Shown here: positions 10,627 to 19,904 of the stretch, piece after piece | Layout: each line of letters begins with the position of its first letter | How positions within the stretch are numbered: the stretch's first letter is position 1 | Source: Ignavibacteriales bacterium CG07_land_8_20_14_0_80_59_12 | Lineage (GTDB): Bacteria > Bacteroidota > Ignavibacteria > 0-14-0-80-59-12 | Reading direction: 5' to 3' | DNA length: 33,950 nt | NCBI GenBank assembly: GCA_002779395.1 | Contig: PEWR01000122.1 | Location: forward strand, 1 to 33,950 | Translations under genes and position numbers: made by a program | The notes under the pieces: model-generated | Database searches by the model: none | What the model saw: the letters and a program-made list of their open reading frames with translations, nothing else | Told to the model about the DNA's origin: nothing

Positions 10627-11199
10627 ATGGCTTCATTGACGGCCGTGAAGGACATTCTGAAGGACGCGGATGACCGCATGCACAAGGCCGTTGAGGCTGT
10701 TCATCACGAACTCATCAAAATCCGTACCGGCAAGGCGACCACCGCTCTCCTCGATGCGGTGAAGGTCGACTACTACGGCACGATGATGCCGCTTGCGCAG
10801 GTCGCAAGTCTAAGCACCCCCGACATCCACCTCATCGCGGTGACACCGTGGGAAAAGGCGATGATCCCGGTGATCGAGAAGGCGATCCTCGGTGCGAACC
10901 TCGGACTCAACCCGTCGAACGATGGGACTGTCGTCCGCGTCCCCATCCCTCCGCTCAGCGGGGAGCGACGGCGCGATCTTGTGAAGCTCGTGAAGAAATT
11001 CGGCGAGGAAGGGAAGGTTGCGATCCGGAACATCCGGCGCGACGCAAACGAACACCTCAAACGCGCGGAAAAGGAGGAGCATCTCTCCGAGGACGAACGG
11101 AAGAAAGGGGAAACGGACGTTCAGAAGAACACCGACCGGTTCATCAAGGATGTGGACAAGATCCTCGAGTTGAAGGAAAAGGAGATCATGGAACTCTGA
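10627..11199 (+). CDS. frr: Ribosome recycling factor
   Basis: IRTGKATTALLDAVKVDYYG, NDGTVVRVPIPPLSGERRRDLVKLVKK, RNIRRDAN. Confidence 0.98.
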   Translation: MASLTAVKDILKDADDRMHKAVEAVHHELIKIRTGKATTALLDAVKVDYYGTMMPLAQVASLSTPDIHLIAVTPWEKAMIPVIEKAILGANLGLNPSNDGTVVRVPIPPLSGERRRDLVKLVKKFGEEGKVAIRNIRRDANEHLKRAEKEEHLSEDERKKGETDVQKNTDRFIKDVDKILELKEKEIMEL

Positions 11200-11269
11200 T
11201 GCACTCTGAAGTCCCACGTTGAAGCTCGCTCCGGCTGGCTTCTTTTGCTTCGTCTTTCCCCCGCCTTGT

Positions 11270-11298
11270 TTGACTCTCTTCATTCGCTTTTCTAATTT
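11270..11298 (+). promoter_or_regulatory. Promoter for the radical SAM gene
   Basis: TTGACT (11270-11275) - 17 nt - TAATTT (11293-11298), 55 bp upstream of the ATG at 11354; supports that start over the longer ORF start at 11219. Confidence 0.55.
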
Positions 11299-11353
11299 CC
11301 TTCAAGCTGAAAACCCGACTGCAGTCCTTCGACATCCACGGACGGAGGTTCCG

Positions 11354-12394
11354 ATGAAGGAAGCAATGTTCCAGGAACGGCGCAGCGACGGAAGGGTGAA
11401 GTGCAACCTTTGCCCCCATTTCTGCGTAATAGGAGAAGGAAAGAAGGGTGCGTGCGCGGTGCGCGAAAACCACGGCGGCGTTCTCTACACGACAGTCTAC
11501 GCAAAATCGGTGGCCTACCATGTTGACCCTATTGAGAAAAAGCCGATATTCCACTTGCGCCCCGGCTCACGATCCTTCTCACTCGCCACAGTTGGATGCA
11601 ACTTCCGATGCAAGTTCTGCCAGAACTGGGAAATCTCCCAGGTCTCAAAGGGGCACGGGGGCCTTGTCGTCGGAGAGTCGCTCACACCCGAGGAGCTCGT
11701 GGGCATGGCGCTGAGCGAAAGGTGTGCGACAATGGCGTACACGTACACAGAGCCGACGATTTTCTTTGAATACGCATATGAGACAGCCCGGCTCGCCAGG
11801 ACGCATGACATGAAGAACATCTTCGTCACAAACGGGTACATCACACCGGAAGCGATTGAGATCCTCGCGCCGATCCTCGACGCGGCGAATGTCGACCTCA
11901 AGGCGTTCGACGACGGGACCTACAAGCGCATCATGGGGGGACGGCTCCAGCCGGTTCTCGAGGCTATCAGGCTCTACCGCAGGCTCGGCGTATGGGTCGA
12001 GGTGACAACACTCATCGTCCCCGGCGTCAATGACACAGAAGAGGAGCTCCGTTCGATTGCGGAGTTCATCGTGAGCAACGGGTCCGAAGTGCCATGGCAC
12101 ATCAGCAGGTTCCATCCCGACTATGAGATGCTGGACCGCGCGTCGACATCGGCGGAGAGCCTCGAGACGGCGGTTCGAATCGGAAGGGAGGTCGGGTTGA
12201 AGTATGTATACACGGGGAACGTTCCTGGCGACCCGAACGAGAGCACGCGTTGTCCGATATGCCGGACCCGCCTCATCCATCGGCAGGGGTTCACAGTCCT
12301 CGAGAACCGAATCGTCCACGGACACTGCCCGGTGTGCGGGACGACTATTGACGGGGTCGAGATGAGCCCCGTGGAACACCGCGCAATTCACTGA
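11354..12394 (+). CDS. amrS: AmmeMemoRadiSam system radical SAM enzyme (AmrS)/PflA-like
   Basis: CNLCPHFCVIGEGKKGACAVREN, VGCNFRCKFCQNWEISQ (CxxxCxxC), YTYTEPTIFFEYAY; C-terminal zinc-ribbon-like CPICRTRLI...CPVCGT. Confidence 0.88.
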   Translation: MKEAMFQERRSDGRVKCNLCPHFCVIGEGKKGACAVRENHGGVLYTTVYAKSVAYHVDPIEKKPIFHLRPGSRSFSLATVGCNFRCKFCQNWEISQVSKGHGGLVVGESLTPEELVGMALSERCATMAYTYTEPTIFFEYAYETARLARTHDMKNIFVTNGYITPEAIEILAPILDAANVDLKAFDDGTYKRIMGGRLQPVLEAIRLYRRLGVWVEVTTLIVPGVNDTEEELRSIAEFIVSNGSEVPWHISRFHPDYEMLDRASTSAESLETAVRIGREVGLKYVYTGNVPGDPNESTRCPICRTRLIHRQGFTVLENRIVHGHCPVCGTTIDGVEMSPVEHRAIH

Positions 12395-12407
12395 TCGAGA
12401 GAAGCCT

Positions 12408-13094
12408 ATGGAAACGCAAGCAGCCAGCGCAGGACTCAAGCGCCTCTACAAATCGCGCCGCGACAAGATGATCGACGGAGTCTGCGGTGGTATAGCGGAG
12501 TACTTCAACGTTGACGCTACCATCATCAGGATCCTCTTTGTCGCCATGGCGTTCCTCGGCGGTGCGGGTGTCATCCTCTACCTTGTCGGGATGGTCCTCA
12601 TGCCGGCGAACCCGGAGCACCTCGCCTCGGGTGCCGTCTCGGCTGGGCGGGAGAAGAACCTCACGCTTGTCTGGGGAAGCATCCTTGTGGTCCTCGGGGT
12701 GGTGCTGCTACTCAGCAACCTCGGGCTGTTCGCCTTCTACCGTGTGTGGGAGATGTCGTGGGGCATCGTCTTCGCTGCGGCTCTCATTCTCCTCGGGCTC
12801 GCCATCATCTCGCGTGAGCGTCGGATTGTATCATCCGGCTCGACGGAGGCTGCGGCCCCCCAGAGTGGCGCGGCGGCCGAGGCTCCAGGTCCGGAGCTGA
12901 AGCGCTCCCGTACGAACAGGAAGTTCTTTGGTGTGTGCGGGGGCCTCGGGAGCTACTTCCGTGTCGACCCGACCGTGGTGCGGATCCTCTTTGTCGTCGT
13001 CGGTCTTGCTTCGTTCGGGCTTGCACTTCTTGTCTATCTCCTCCTCGCCATCCTGATGCCGAAGGAGGAGATTCAACAGCAGACAGTCTCGTGA
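12408..13094 (+). CDS. Membrane protein with two PspC domains flanking a LiaI/DUF5668-like hairpin
   Basis: PspC1 RLYKSRRDKMIDGVCGGIAEYFNVDATIIRILFV...YLVGMVLMP; middle LVVLGVVLLLSNLGLF; PspC2 KRSRTNRKFFGVCGGLGSYFRVDPTVVRILFVVVGL...YLLLAILMP. Confidence 0.9.
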   Translation: METQAASAGLKRLYKSRRDKMIDGVCGGIAEYFNVDATIIRILFVAMAFLGGAGVILYLVGMVLMPANPEHLASGAVSAGREKNLTLVWGSILVVLGVVLLLSNLGLFAFYRVWEMSWGIVFAAALILLGLAIISRERRIVSSGSTEAAAPQSGAAAEAPGPELKRSRTNRKFFGVCGGLGSYFRVDPTVVRILFVVVGLASFGLALLVYLLLAILMPKEEIQQQTVS

Positions 13095-13108
13095 AAGGAG
13101 ACCACTTC

Positions 13109-13645
13109 ATGAAGTCGCGCAGCTCCATCATTGCCTGGGCTTTGATCGCTCTCGGAGTCCTTCTCCTCGTGAATCAGTTTGGGATTGTGACCCTCGGCGC
13201 TGGACGGGTACTCTGGGGTGCCCTCCTTGTCGTCGGTGCTGCGCTCGTCATCCAGTCCGCCTGGCGACACCACAGGGGGAAGCTGTTCTGGGGGAACGTT
13301 CTGTTCCTCTTCAGCCTCTACTTCCTCCTCAGGGAGTTTGACGTTATCAACCACGCGGGGCGGACGTTCCTTCCCGCGGCATTCCTTGCGTTTGGCTTTT
13401 CCTTCCTCCTCCTCTATGCGTACGAACCGCGCGAGATCGCGCGGCTTGTCCTCGGCATCGTCTTTCTTCTTGCAGCGGGGCTCTGGATCGGCGCGTGGGT
13501 GGGGTTCACGGATATCGGTGCGCTCGCCGGAATGGCATCCATTTACTGGCCGGTCGTCCTCGTCGTGCTCGGGCTGGCGCTTCTCTTCCGCCGGCGGGAA
13601 GACGGACAATCGCATCAGGAGGGTGGTGGTACAACGCCGTCGTAA
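13109..13645 (+). CDS. LiaF/DUF5668-like multi-TM membrane protein
   Basis: IIAWALIALGVLLLVNQFGIVTLGAGRVLWGALLVVGAALVI...; in-frame ATG 13109 with GAAAGGAG upstream; immediately after the PspC gene. Confidence 0.75.
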   Translation: MKSRSSIIAWALIALGVLLLVNQFGIVTLGAGRVLWGALLVVGAALVIQSAWRHHRGKLFWGNVLFLFSLYFLLREFDVINHAGRTFLPAAFLAFGFSFLLLYAYEPREIARLVLGIVFLLAAGLWIGAWVGFTDIGALAGMASIYWPVVLVVLGLALLFRRREDGQSHQEGGGTTPS

Positions 13646-13647
13646 GG

Positions 13648-16458
13648 TCAGTGCGCCTCGAGCCAGTTGCTGCCGAAACCGGTCTCGACCTCAACCGGCA
13701 CGTTCAGCGGGAGCGCGCTCTTCATCTCACGCTCGACAACCGCTGAGACCTCATTCACTTCCTCTTTCGGAAGCTCAAAGACGAGCTCGTCGTGCACCTG
13801 GAGAATCATGCGCGCGGCGAACTCCCCCCGGGCAAGCTCCCGGTGAATGTTGATCATCGCGAGCTTGATCATGTCCGCCGCCGTTCCCTGGATCGGCATG
13901 TTAATCGCCTGCCGCTCGGCGTTCTGCCGCACGTTCTGGTTCCGCGAGTTGATCTCCGGCAGGAAACGCCGCCGGCCGAGGAGTGTGGAGACGCAGCCGT
14001 CCCTCTTCGTTCTTGCAACCGTGCTCGCTACGTATGCGCTGACGCCCGGGTAGTGGGAGAAATACGTCGTGATGATCTCCCGGGCCTTCGACTGCGGGAT
14101 GTCGAGCCGGCTGGCGAGGCCATATGGACCGAGCCCGTACATGATTCCGAAGTTCACCGTCTTCGCCTGCCGGCGCATCTCCTTGGTTACATCCGCTTGA
14201 GGGACGCCGAAGATCCTTGAGGCCGTGCTCGCATGGATGTCCTCATTCCTCTCGAATGCCATCCGCAGCCCCGGGTCCTCCGAGACATGGGCCATGATGC
14301 GAAGCTCGATCTGTGAATAGTCGGCCGCGAGGATCCCCCAGCCCTCCCTCCCCGCGACGAACGCCTTCCTCACCTCCCTCCCGAGATCCGTCCGGGCGGG
14401 GATGTTTTGCAGGTTCGGATCGCTGCTTGAGAGCCTTCCGGTCGATGCGATCGTTTGATTGAAGGATGTGTGGACGCGGCCCGTCCGCGTGTTTACCAGC
14501 TTCGGGAGCGCGTCCACGTACGTCGATTTCAATTTCGAGAGCTGCCGGTACTCGAGGAGCTTCTCAATGATAGGGTGGGCGCGGCGGAGGGTCTCGAGGA
14601 CGCTGATGTCGGTTGAGAAACCGGTCTTCGTCCGCCGGATCGTCGGCAGCTTAAGCCGGTCGAAGAGCACCGACGCGAGCTGCTGCGTGGAGTTGATGTT
14701 GAAGGGTCCCCCGGCAAGCCCATGGATGGCGCTCACGAGTGTGCGGATCTGCGTTTCCAGGTCCTTCGCCATCTCGCCGAGGAAAGCGCGGTCGAGAGCG
14801 ACTCCCGTAAATTCCATGTCGGCGAGGACGGGGATGAGAGGGAACTCGACCCTCTCGCACAGTTCCATCATCCTCTCCCGCTTGAGGTCGTGCGAGAGCT
14901 TCTCCATGAGCTCGCATGTCAGGTCGGCATCCTCCGCAGAGTAGTCGGCGAGGCGCTCGAGTTCGACATCGCGGAGGTGAAGCTGGTTCTTTCCGCTCCC
15001 GGTGAGATCTCTGTAGGAGACCGTCCGGTAGTTGCAGTGCTCGAGTGCGAGCGCATCGAGCCCATGCTGACCCTCGGGCTGGAGGACGTAGCTTGCCACC
15101 ATGGTGTCGAACGGGACACTTCCGATCTCGAAGCCGTGGTTTCTGAGGACGAGCATATCGTACTTGATGTTCTGGCCGCACTTCCGGGGTGATGCACCAT
15201 CAAGAAGCGGGCGGAGCGCATTCCGGACTTCCTCGAGCGGAAGGCCGGCGGAGAAGTCTCGCCTTTTCGGTCGGTGCGAGAAGAAATCGTTGGCCTCTCC
15301 CGCTGTTGTTTCTCCCGCTGACTGCGTTTCCTGGACCGGTATGTAAGAGGCCGAGTGCGGCGCAGCGCAGAGTGAAATGCCCACAAGCTCCGCACCCATC
15401 GCATCGCGGGACGTTGTCTCGGTGTCGATGACAACGGATGAAGCACCCAAGAAGGTCTTCACAAGCTCGCGCAGTTCCTTGACGCTGGTCACGATGCGGT
15501 AGGAATGAGGCCGCGTTGTAATGTTCTTCTCTGCCGCCCGCACCTCCGGTGCGGGCGTTAACGGTGCGGCGGTCCCGGATGATGGGAGCCGTGCGAGAAG
15601 AGACTTGAACTCAAGTTCGGTAAAGAGCTCCCGGAGACGTCCGGCAAGAGGCTGTGAAGCCTTCAGCTCGTGGAAATTGATGGGGAGAGGGACGTTCGTG
15701 TCGATCGTGACGAGCTCGCGCGAGAGAAGAGCAAGCTCCCGGTTCTCTTCGAGCTTTTCCTTGAGGGCCGGCTTCCCGATGACGGTGAGGTCACCGTACA
15801 GCACATCGATGTTCCCGAATCGCTGCACCAGGTCAATCGCCGTCTTCTCCCCGATTCCGGGGACGCCCGGGATGTTGTCTGACTTGTCCCCCATGAGGGC
15901 GAGGACATCGACGACCTGGGCCGGCTCGACGCCGAACCGGGCACGTACTCCGTCCTCATCGACAACTTCGGCGTCGATTCCCTTTGTCCCGGGCTTGTAG
16001 ATCTTGACGAGTGGTGAGACGAGCTGCATGAAGTCCTTGTCACCTGTGACCATGAACGTCTCCACGGCCTCGAGCTCAGCCCGCTTTGCGATCGTGCCGA
16101 TCACGTCGTCGGCCTCGAAGCCGGGCACCTCCACGATCGGTATCGCGAAAGCTTCGACGACCTTCTTCAGCATTTCCATCTGTGACGCCATGTCCTCCGG
16201 CATCTTCTCGCGCGTTGCCTTGTACGGGGCGTACCGCTTGTGACGGAAGGTCGGCTCCTTCGTATCGAACACGACAGCGATGTGGTCGGGTTGTTCGTCC
16301 TCGAGGATCTTCATGAGGGAGGTGGTGAAGCCGTAGATGGCACTCGTGTTAAGCCCCTTCGAATTCACAAGGGGTCGCGAGATGAGGGCAAAGTACGCGC
16401 GGTAGGCGAGCGACATTCCGTCGAAGAGGAAGAGCCGCTCGCGCCGGTTCTCAGTCAT
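13648..16458 (-). CDS. polA: DNA polymerase I with 5'-3' exonuclease, apparently intact 3'-5' proofreading and polymerase domains
   Basis: FDGMSLAYRAYFAL, VIDTETTS, GQNIKYDMLVL, YSAEDADLT, ADYSQIELRIMAH, RRQAKTVNFGIMYGLGPYGLA, QVHDELVFE. Confidence 0.98.
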   Translation of the reverse strand: MTENRRERLFLFDGMSLAYRAYFALISRPLVNSKGLNTSAIYGFTTSLMKILEDEQPDHIAVVFDTKEPTFRHKRYAPYKATREKMPEDMASQMEMLKKVVEAFAIPIVEVPGFEADDVIGTIAKRAELEAVETFMVTGDKDFMQLVSPLVKIYKPGTKGIDAEVVDEDGVRARFGVEPAQVVDVLALMGDKSDNIPGVPGIGEKTAIDLVQRFGNIDVLYGDLTVIGKPALKEKLEENRELALLSRELVTIDTNVPLPINFHELKASQPLAGRLRELFTELEFKSLLARLPSSGTAAPLTPAPEVRAAEKNITTRPHSYRIVTSVKELRELVKTFLGASSVVIDTETTSRDAMGAELVGISLCAAPHSASYIPVQETQSAGETTAGEANDFFSHRPKRRDFSAGLPLEEVRNALRPLLDGASPRKCGQNIKYDMLVLRNHGFEIGSVPFDTMVASYVLQPEGQHGLDALALEHCNYRTVSYRDLTGSGKNQLHLRDVELERLADYSAEDADLTCELMEKLSHDLKRERMMELCERVEFPLIPVLADMEFTGVALDRAFLGEMAKDLETQIRTLVSAIHGLAGGPFNINSTQQLASVLFDRLKLPTIRRTKTGFSTDISVLETLRRAHPIIEKLLEYRQLSKLKSTYVDALPKLVNTRTGRVHTSFNQTIASTGRLSSSDPNLQNIPARTDLGREVRKAFVAGREGWGILAADYSQIELRIMAHVSEDPGLRMAFERNEDIHASTASRIFGVPQADVTKEMRRQAKTVNFGIMYGLGPYGLASRLDIPQSKAREIITTYFSHYPGVSAYVASTVARTKRDGCVSTLLGRRRFLPEINSRNQNVRQNAERQAINMPIQGTAADMIKLAMINIHRELARGEFAARMILQVHDELVFELPKEEVNEVSAVVEREMKSALPLNVPVEVETGFGSNWLEAH

Positions 16459-16486
16459 GGCGCTGTTCCGTTACTCTTCATGAAGC

Positions 16487-16515
16487 AAAATGAGGAATCG
16501 GAGTGTGATATTCAA
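16487..16515 (-). promoter_or_regulatory. Candidate polA promoter
   Basis: Minus strand TTGAAT - 17 nt - CATTTTG, 28 bp upstream of polA ATG. Confidence 0.4.
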
Positions 16516-16534
16516 GCGGGGAGTCGAGTGGATA

Positions 16535-16568
16535 ACAAAACACCCCGGATTCTCTCGAAGCCGGGGTG
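16535..16568 (-). terminator. Rho-independent terminator of the 16604-16984 gene
   Basis: Minus strand CACCCCGG-CTTCGAGAGAAT-CCGGGGTG followed by TTTTGTT. Confidence 0.75.
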
Positions 16569-16603
16569 CAGTAAATGCGCGTCGAAGGCAGGCTGTTGAC
16601 GGC

Positions 16604-16984
16604 CTACTTCGCCTTTTCGACTTTGTCAATATCTATGACTCTCACGCCCCCGCGCTCGGAGACTGTCCCGCTGGCGGTCACGTTCTGCGCGATGAAATCG
16701 TAGAGCTCGGACTTTGCCGGCATGTGTCCCTTGACGGCGACGTACACCTTCCCGGACTTGTCAAGGATGCCGATCGGGAGCCCGTTGTTGACGCACATCT
16801 GGGCACACTCCTTGTGCCCATCCCCCTTGGCACCGGCGCTCGCGTAGCAGGTAATGTCGATTACTTCTCCCGTGATTGTCTTCTTGTTCTTCGGATCGCC
16901 CGGGTAACCCTTTGTGAACACCGGGTTGATGACAAGAAACGCGAGGAGTGCAACAGCAACGGCGGCAACATGCATTCGCTTCAT
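16604..16984 (-). CDS. Small exported protein with conserved-looking Cys/His motif (CYASAGAKGDGHKECAQMC)
   Basis: N-terminal signal peptide MKRMHVAAVAVALLAFLVINPVFT, then ITGEVIDITCYASAGAKGDGHKECAQMCVNNGLPIGILDKSGKVYVAVKGH...; followed by a strong terminator. Confidence 0.75.
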   Translation of the reverse strand: MKRMHVAAVAVALLAFLVINPVFTKGYPGDPKNKKTITGEVIDITCYASAGAKGDGHKECAQMCVNNGLPIGILDKSGKVYVAVKGHMPAKSELYDFIAQNVTASGTVSERGGVRVIDIDKVEKAK

Positions 16985-17243
16985 GGTTTTACTCCCGAAT
17001 CATTCCACATCTATCCCGCGCCTTACACGGAAACAAGGTCAAATCCCATACAACGTTCCCCAATCCTACGGTTTGAAGTGGGAAGGGCATTGTTCCGGCG
17101 GCCGGGCGTTTACCGGTTGTATACATAGCAACATTAACCCCCTTTGAAAAGTTTCCCTTTGCGGGGGGGGAAGGAGTTGCATTTTTCTCGGAAAACTAAG
17201 ATTTTAGTGTATCGTATAGGGAAGCCTGCGGAAAAGAGGGACC

Positions 17244-18293
17244 ATGGATAAGAGAATCGTCTACCTGGACAGGAACGAGAACCAGTATGGACCTGCTCCG
17301 AATGTCTTTGATCTCCTTTCTCGACTCGATAAGGAATCACTCTGCATCTATTCCAAGGATTTTGAACGCGGTGTCAAGAGCCGGCTTACGGAACGGCTCG
17401 CGAGGGACTACGGTGTCCCGGAATCGCAGATCATTCCGGGTTACGGCTCCGAAGATCTCCTGAAGCAGGTTGTCCACTGCTATGTGGGTCCGGGGAAGGC
17501 GGTCATGATCCCGAACCAGTCGTGGTGGTACTACAAGAAGCTCGCCGGTGAGGTGGGAGGCATCCAGGTTGAGTACTCCCTGAGGACAAACGGCAGCACC
17601 TTCGAGTACGACCTCGGCCACATGTTCGATCTTTTCCAGCGACACCATCCGAACGTCGTCCTCATCGGTTCACCCAACAATCCGACGGGGAACTCGCTCG
17701 GCCGCGAGCATCTCGAGCGGTTGCTGGAAGGAATGAAGGGGACAGTTGTCGTCCTCGACGAGGCCTATCTCGGCTTCTCCGGCTCGAAGAACCACTATGC
17801 AAAGGCCCTCATCGAAGCTCATCCCAACCTCGCAATCCTCAGAACGTTTTCCAAGTACTATGCCCTCGCCGGGGTCCGGATCGGCTACGCCTTCGTCGGC
17901 AAGGATCTCCCTGAACTTGTGAACTTCAGCGCACGGTATCTCGGCTACAACCGTCTCTCCGAGGAGATTGCCATCGCGGCGCTCAACTCGGAGGCGTACT
18001 ACGAGGGAATCCGGCAAAAGATGATTGAGGATAAGGAGATGTATTATCGCGGGTTCGACGGGCTGCCAGGATTCACAGCATACCGTTCGGACGCGAACTT
18101 CATACTCGTCGAGCATCCCGCCAGGCTCAAGCAGGCGATCAAGGAGTCGCTCGAAGCCCGGGGTGTCCACGTGAAATTCTTCAACGAAGCGCAGTTCATC
18201 AACCACATGCGCATCACACTCGGGACGCAGGAACAGAACCGGCTTGTCATGGAGACCATCACAGCAGCGGTGAAAGTCCCCAATGTGGCTTGA
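17244..18293 (+). CDS. HisC/CobD-like class I/II PLP-dependent aminotransferase or decarboxylase
   Basis: DRNENQYGPAPNV, SPNNPTGN, VVLDEAYLGFSG, RTFSKYYALAGVRIGYAF (PLP lysine region). Confidence 0.85.
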   Translation: MDKRIVYLDRNENQYGPAPNVFDLLSRLDKESLCIYSKDFERGVKSRLTERLARDYGVPESQIIPGYGSEDLLKQVVHCYVGPGKAVMIPNQSWWYYKKLAGEVGGIQVEYSLRTNGSTFEYDLGHMFDLFQRHHPNVVLIGSPNNPTGNSLGREHLERLLEGMKGTVVVLDEAYLGFSGSKNHYAKALIEAHPNLAILRTFSKYYALAGVRIGYAFVGKDLPELVNFSARYLGYNRLSEEIAIAALNSEAYYEGIRQKMIEDKEMYYRGFDGLPGFTAYRSDANFILVEHPARLKQAIKESLEARGVHVKFFNEAQFINHMRITLGTQEQNRLVMETITAAVKVPNVA

Positions 18294-19158
18294 CGACTAC
18301 AGGCGTTCGCTGAAGCTCCCCGCCGCGGAAGAGGTGTTTGACCTGATCATATACCGCCCGCTGGCTTTCCTCTTCGTCCAGCTCGTTCTGCCGACCTCTC
18401 TCACACCCAATGCGATCACGATCACCGCCATGCTGCTCGGGGTCGCGGGGGCGTATCTCTTCTCGTGGCATGGCCCGGCCGCTCTTACCGTAGGAGCGGT
18501 TCTCATCGGCCTCTACAACGTCCTTGACTGCGCCGATGGTCAGCTCGCCCGCCTCAAGCGAAACGGGACCGTGCTCGGCCGGGTGCTTGACGGTGTGATC
18601 GACTATGTCGTCAACATCGCCCTCTACTTCTTCATCGCAGTCGGTCTCGCACATACTTCCCCTGACCCGGTTGGGATCTGGATCCTTGCAGGGATCGCTG
18701 GCGTCAGCACCGGCATCCAGGCAATGCTCTTCGACTACTACCGGAACGAGTTCCTAGGCTCCGTTTTCTGCCGCGGCGACGCCACGGCGGAGGAGTTCGC
18801 CCGGTTCAGCGCCGAGGCCCACAAGCTTGAGAGAAGGCGGATATGGACCGCCCGGCGCGTTCTCATCATTGTCTATCTCGCCTACCTCGGCCTCCAGCGC
18901 CAGCTGGGCAGCCGTGGTGTGGTACTCCGTCAGCGGGTGTCCCCTGTGCAGTACTATCAGAGCAACCGGATCCTCATCAGGCTCTGGAGTTTCATCGGTT
19001 CCACAACGCATGTCACCCTCCTTATCGCCGCAGCCCTCATCGGCAGGCTTGACATCTACTTGTGGGTTGTCGCCACCTTCGGAAATGGATGGATGTTCCT
19101 TCTCCTCATTCTCCAGTATCGCACCGAGCAGGCGCTCATCGCGAGATCCCAATCCTGA
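18283..19158 (+). CDS. CDP-alcohol phosphatidyltransferase family membrane protein
   Basis: Full CDP-OH-P transferase motif DCADGQLARLKRNGTVLGRVLDGVID (DxxDGxxARx8GxxxDxxxD); 11-bp overlap with the upstream gene suggests translational coupling. Confidence 0.92.
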   Translation: MWLDDYRRSLKLPAAEEVFDLIIYRPLAFLFVQLVLPTSLTPNAITITAMLLGVAGAYLFSWHGPAALTVGAVLIGLYNVLDCADGQLARLKRNGTVLGRVLDGVIDYVVNIALYFFIAVGLAHTSPDPVGIWILAGIAGVSTGIQAMLFDYYRNEFLGSVFCRGDATAEEFARFSAEAHKLERRRIWTARRVLIIVYLAYLGLQRQLGSRGVVLRQRVSPVQYYQSNRILIRLWSFIGSTTHVTLLIAAALIGRLDIYLWVVATFGNGWMFLLLILQYRTEQALIARSQS

Positions 19159-19166
19159 AGGATTCC

Positions 19167-19904
19167 ATGAAAGCTGTCATCGTCGCCGCAGGCACATCGT
19201 CGCGCCTGCGCCCTCTCACGGACGCCGTCCATAAAACGCTCCTGCCGGTCGGGGCGAAGACCATCCTCGACCGCCTTGTTGGAAACCTCCTCCAGTGTGG
19301 AATTCGCGACCTAGTCGTCGTGACAGGGTACCGGGCCGACCAGCTTCGAGCCGCGCTGGCGGGACGCGACGACCTCAGTGTGTCGTTCGTGCATAACTCC
19401 GAGTTTGCCGAGACAAACAACGCTTACTCTCTCTTTCTTGCCAGGCGGGAGATCGGTAATGAACCGTTCATCCTCCTCGACAGCGACATTGTGTTTGACC
19501 CTGCGATCCTCCGGCGTCTTCTTGATTCCCCGCAGCCGGATGCACTTGTCCTGCGGACGACCGGCGAGATCGGCGATGAGGAGATCAAGGTTGCTCTCGA
19601 TGGGGCCGGACGCGTGGAGCGCATAGGGAAAGATGTTCCCCGGGGTGAAGCGAAGGGGGAATCCATCGGCATTGAAAAGTTTGGCAGCGCCGGGCCAGCC
19701 CTGTTCAACGCTCTTCAACGACGGGTTGAGGAGGGGAACGGCCGGAACGAGTTCTACGAAGCGGCGTTCCAGGAGATCATTGACGCAGGAATCCCGCTCG
19801 GGACAGTCGACACGGAGAGCCTTCTCTCCATCGAGATCGACACCCTCGACGACCTCGCGGCTGCGCGCCAGGTGGTCCACCGCTGGTTCAAGGATGATGG
19901 ATAG
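19167..19904 (+). CDS. LicC/PntC-like NTP (probably CTP):phospho-alcohol nucleotidyltransferase
   Basis: AVIVAAGTSSRLRPLTDAVHKTLLPVG, NSEFAETNNAYSLFLAR, LLDSDIVFD, GRNEFYEAAFQ; TNN-YSL-LA signature resembles phosphocholine/aminoethylphosphonate cytidylyltransferases. Confidence 0.85.
   Translation: MKAVIVAAGTSSRLRPLTDAVHKTLLPVGAKTILDRLVGNLLQCGIRDLVVVTGYRADQLRAALAGRDDLSVSFVHNSEFAETNNAYSLFLARREIGNEPFILLDSDIVFDPAILRRLLDSPQPDALVLRTTGEIGDEEIKVALDGAGRVERIGKDVPRGEAKGESIGIEKFGSAGPALFNALQRRVEEGNGRNEFYEAAFQEIIDAGIPLGTVDTESLLSIEIDTLDDLAAARQVVHRWFKDDG

Noticed and set aside
11219-11353. Extended N-terminus of the radical SAM gene (MKLAPAGFFCFVFPP...)
   Set aside because: A good promoter (11270-11298) lies inside it and the conserved protein begins at the later ATG (11354) after GGAGGT.
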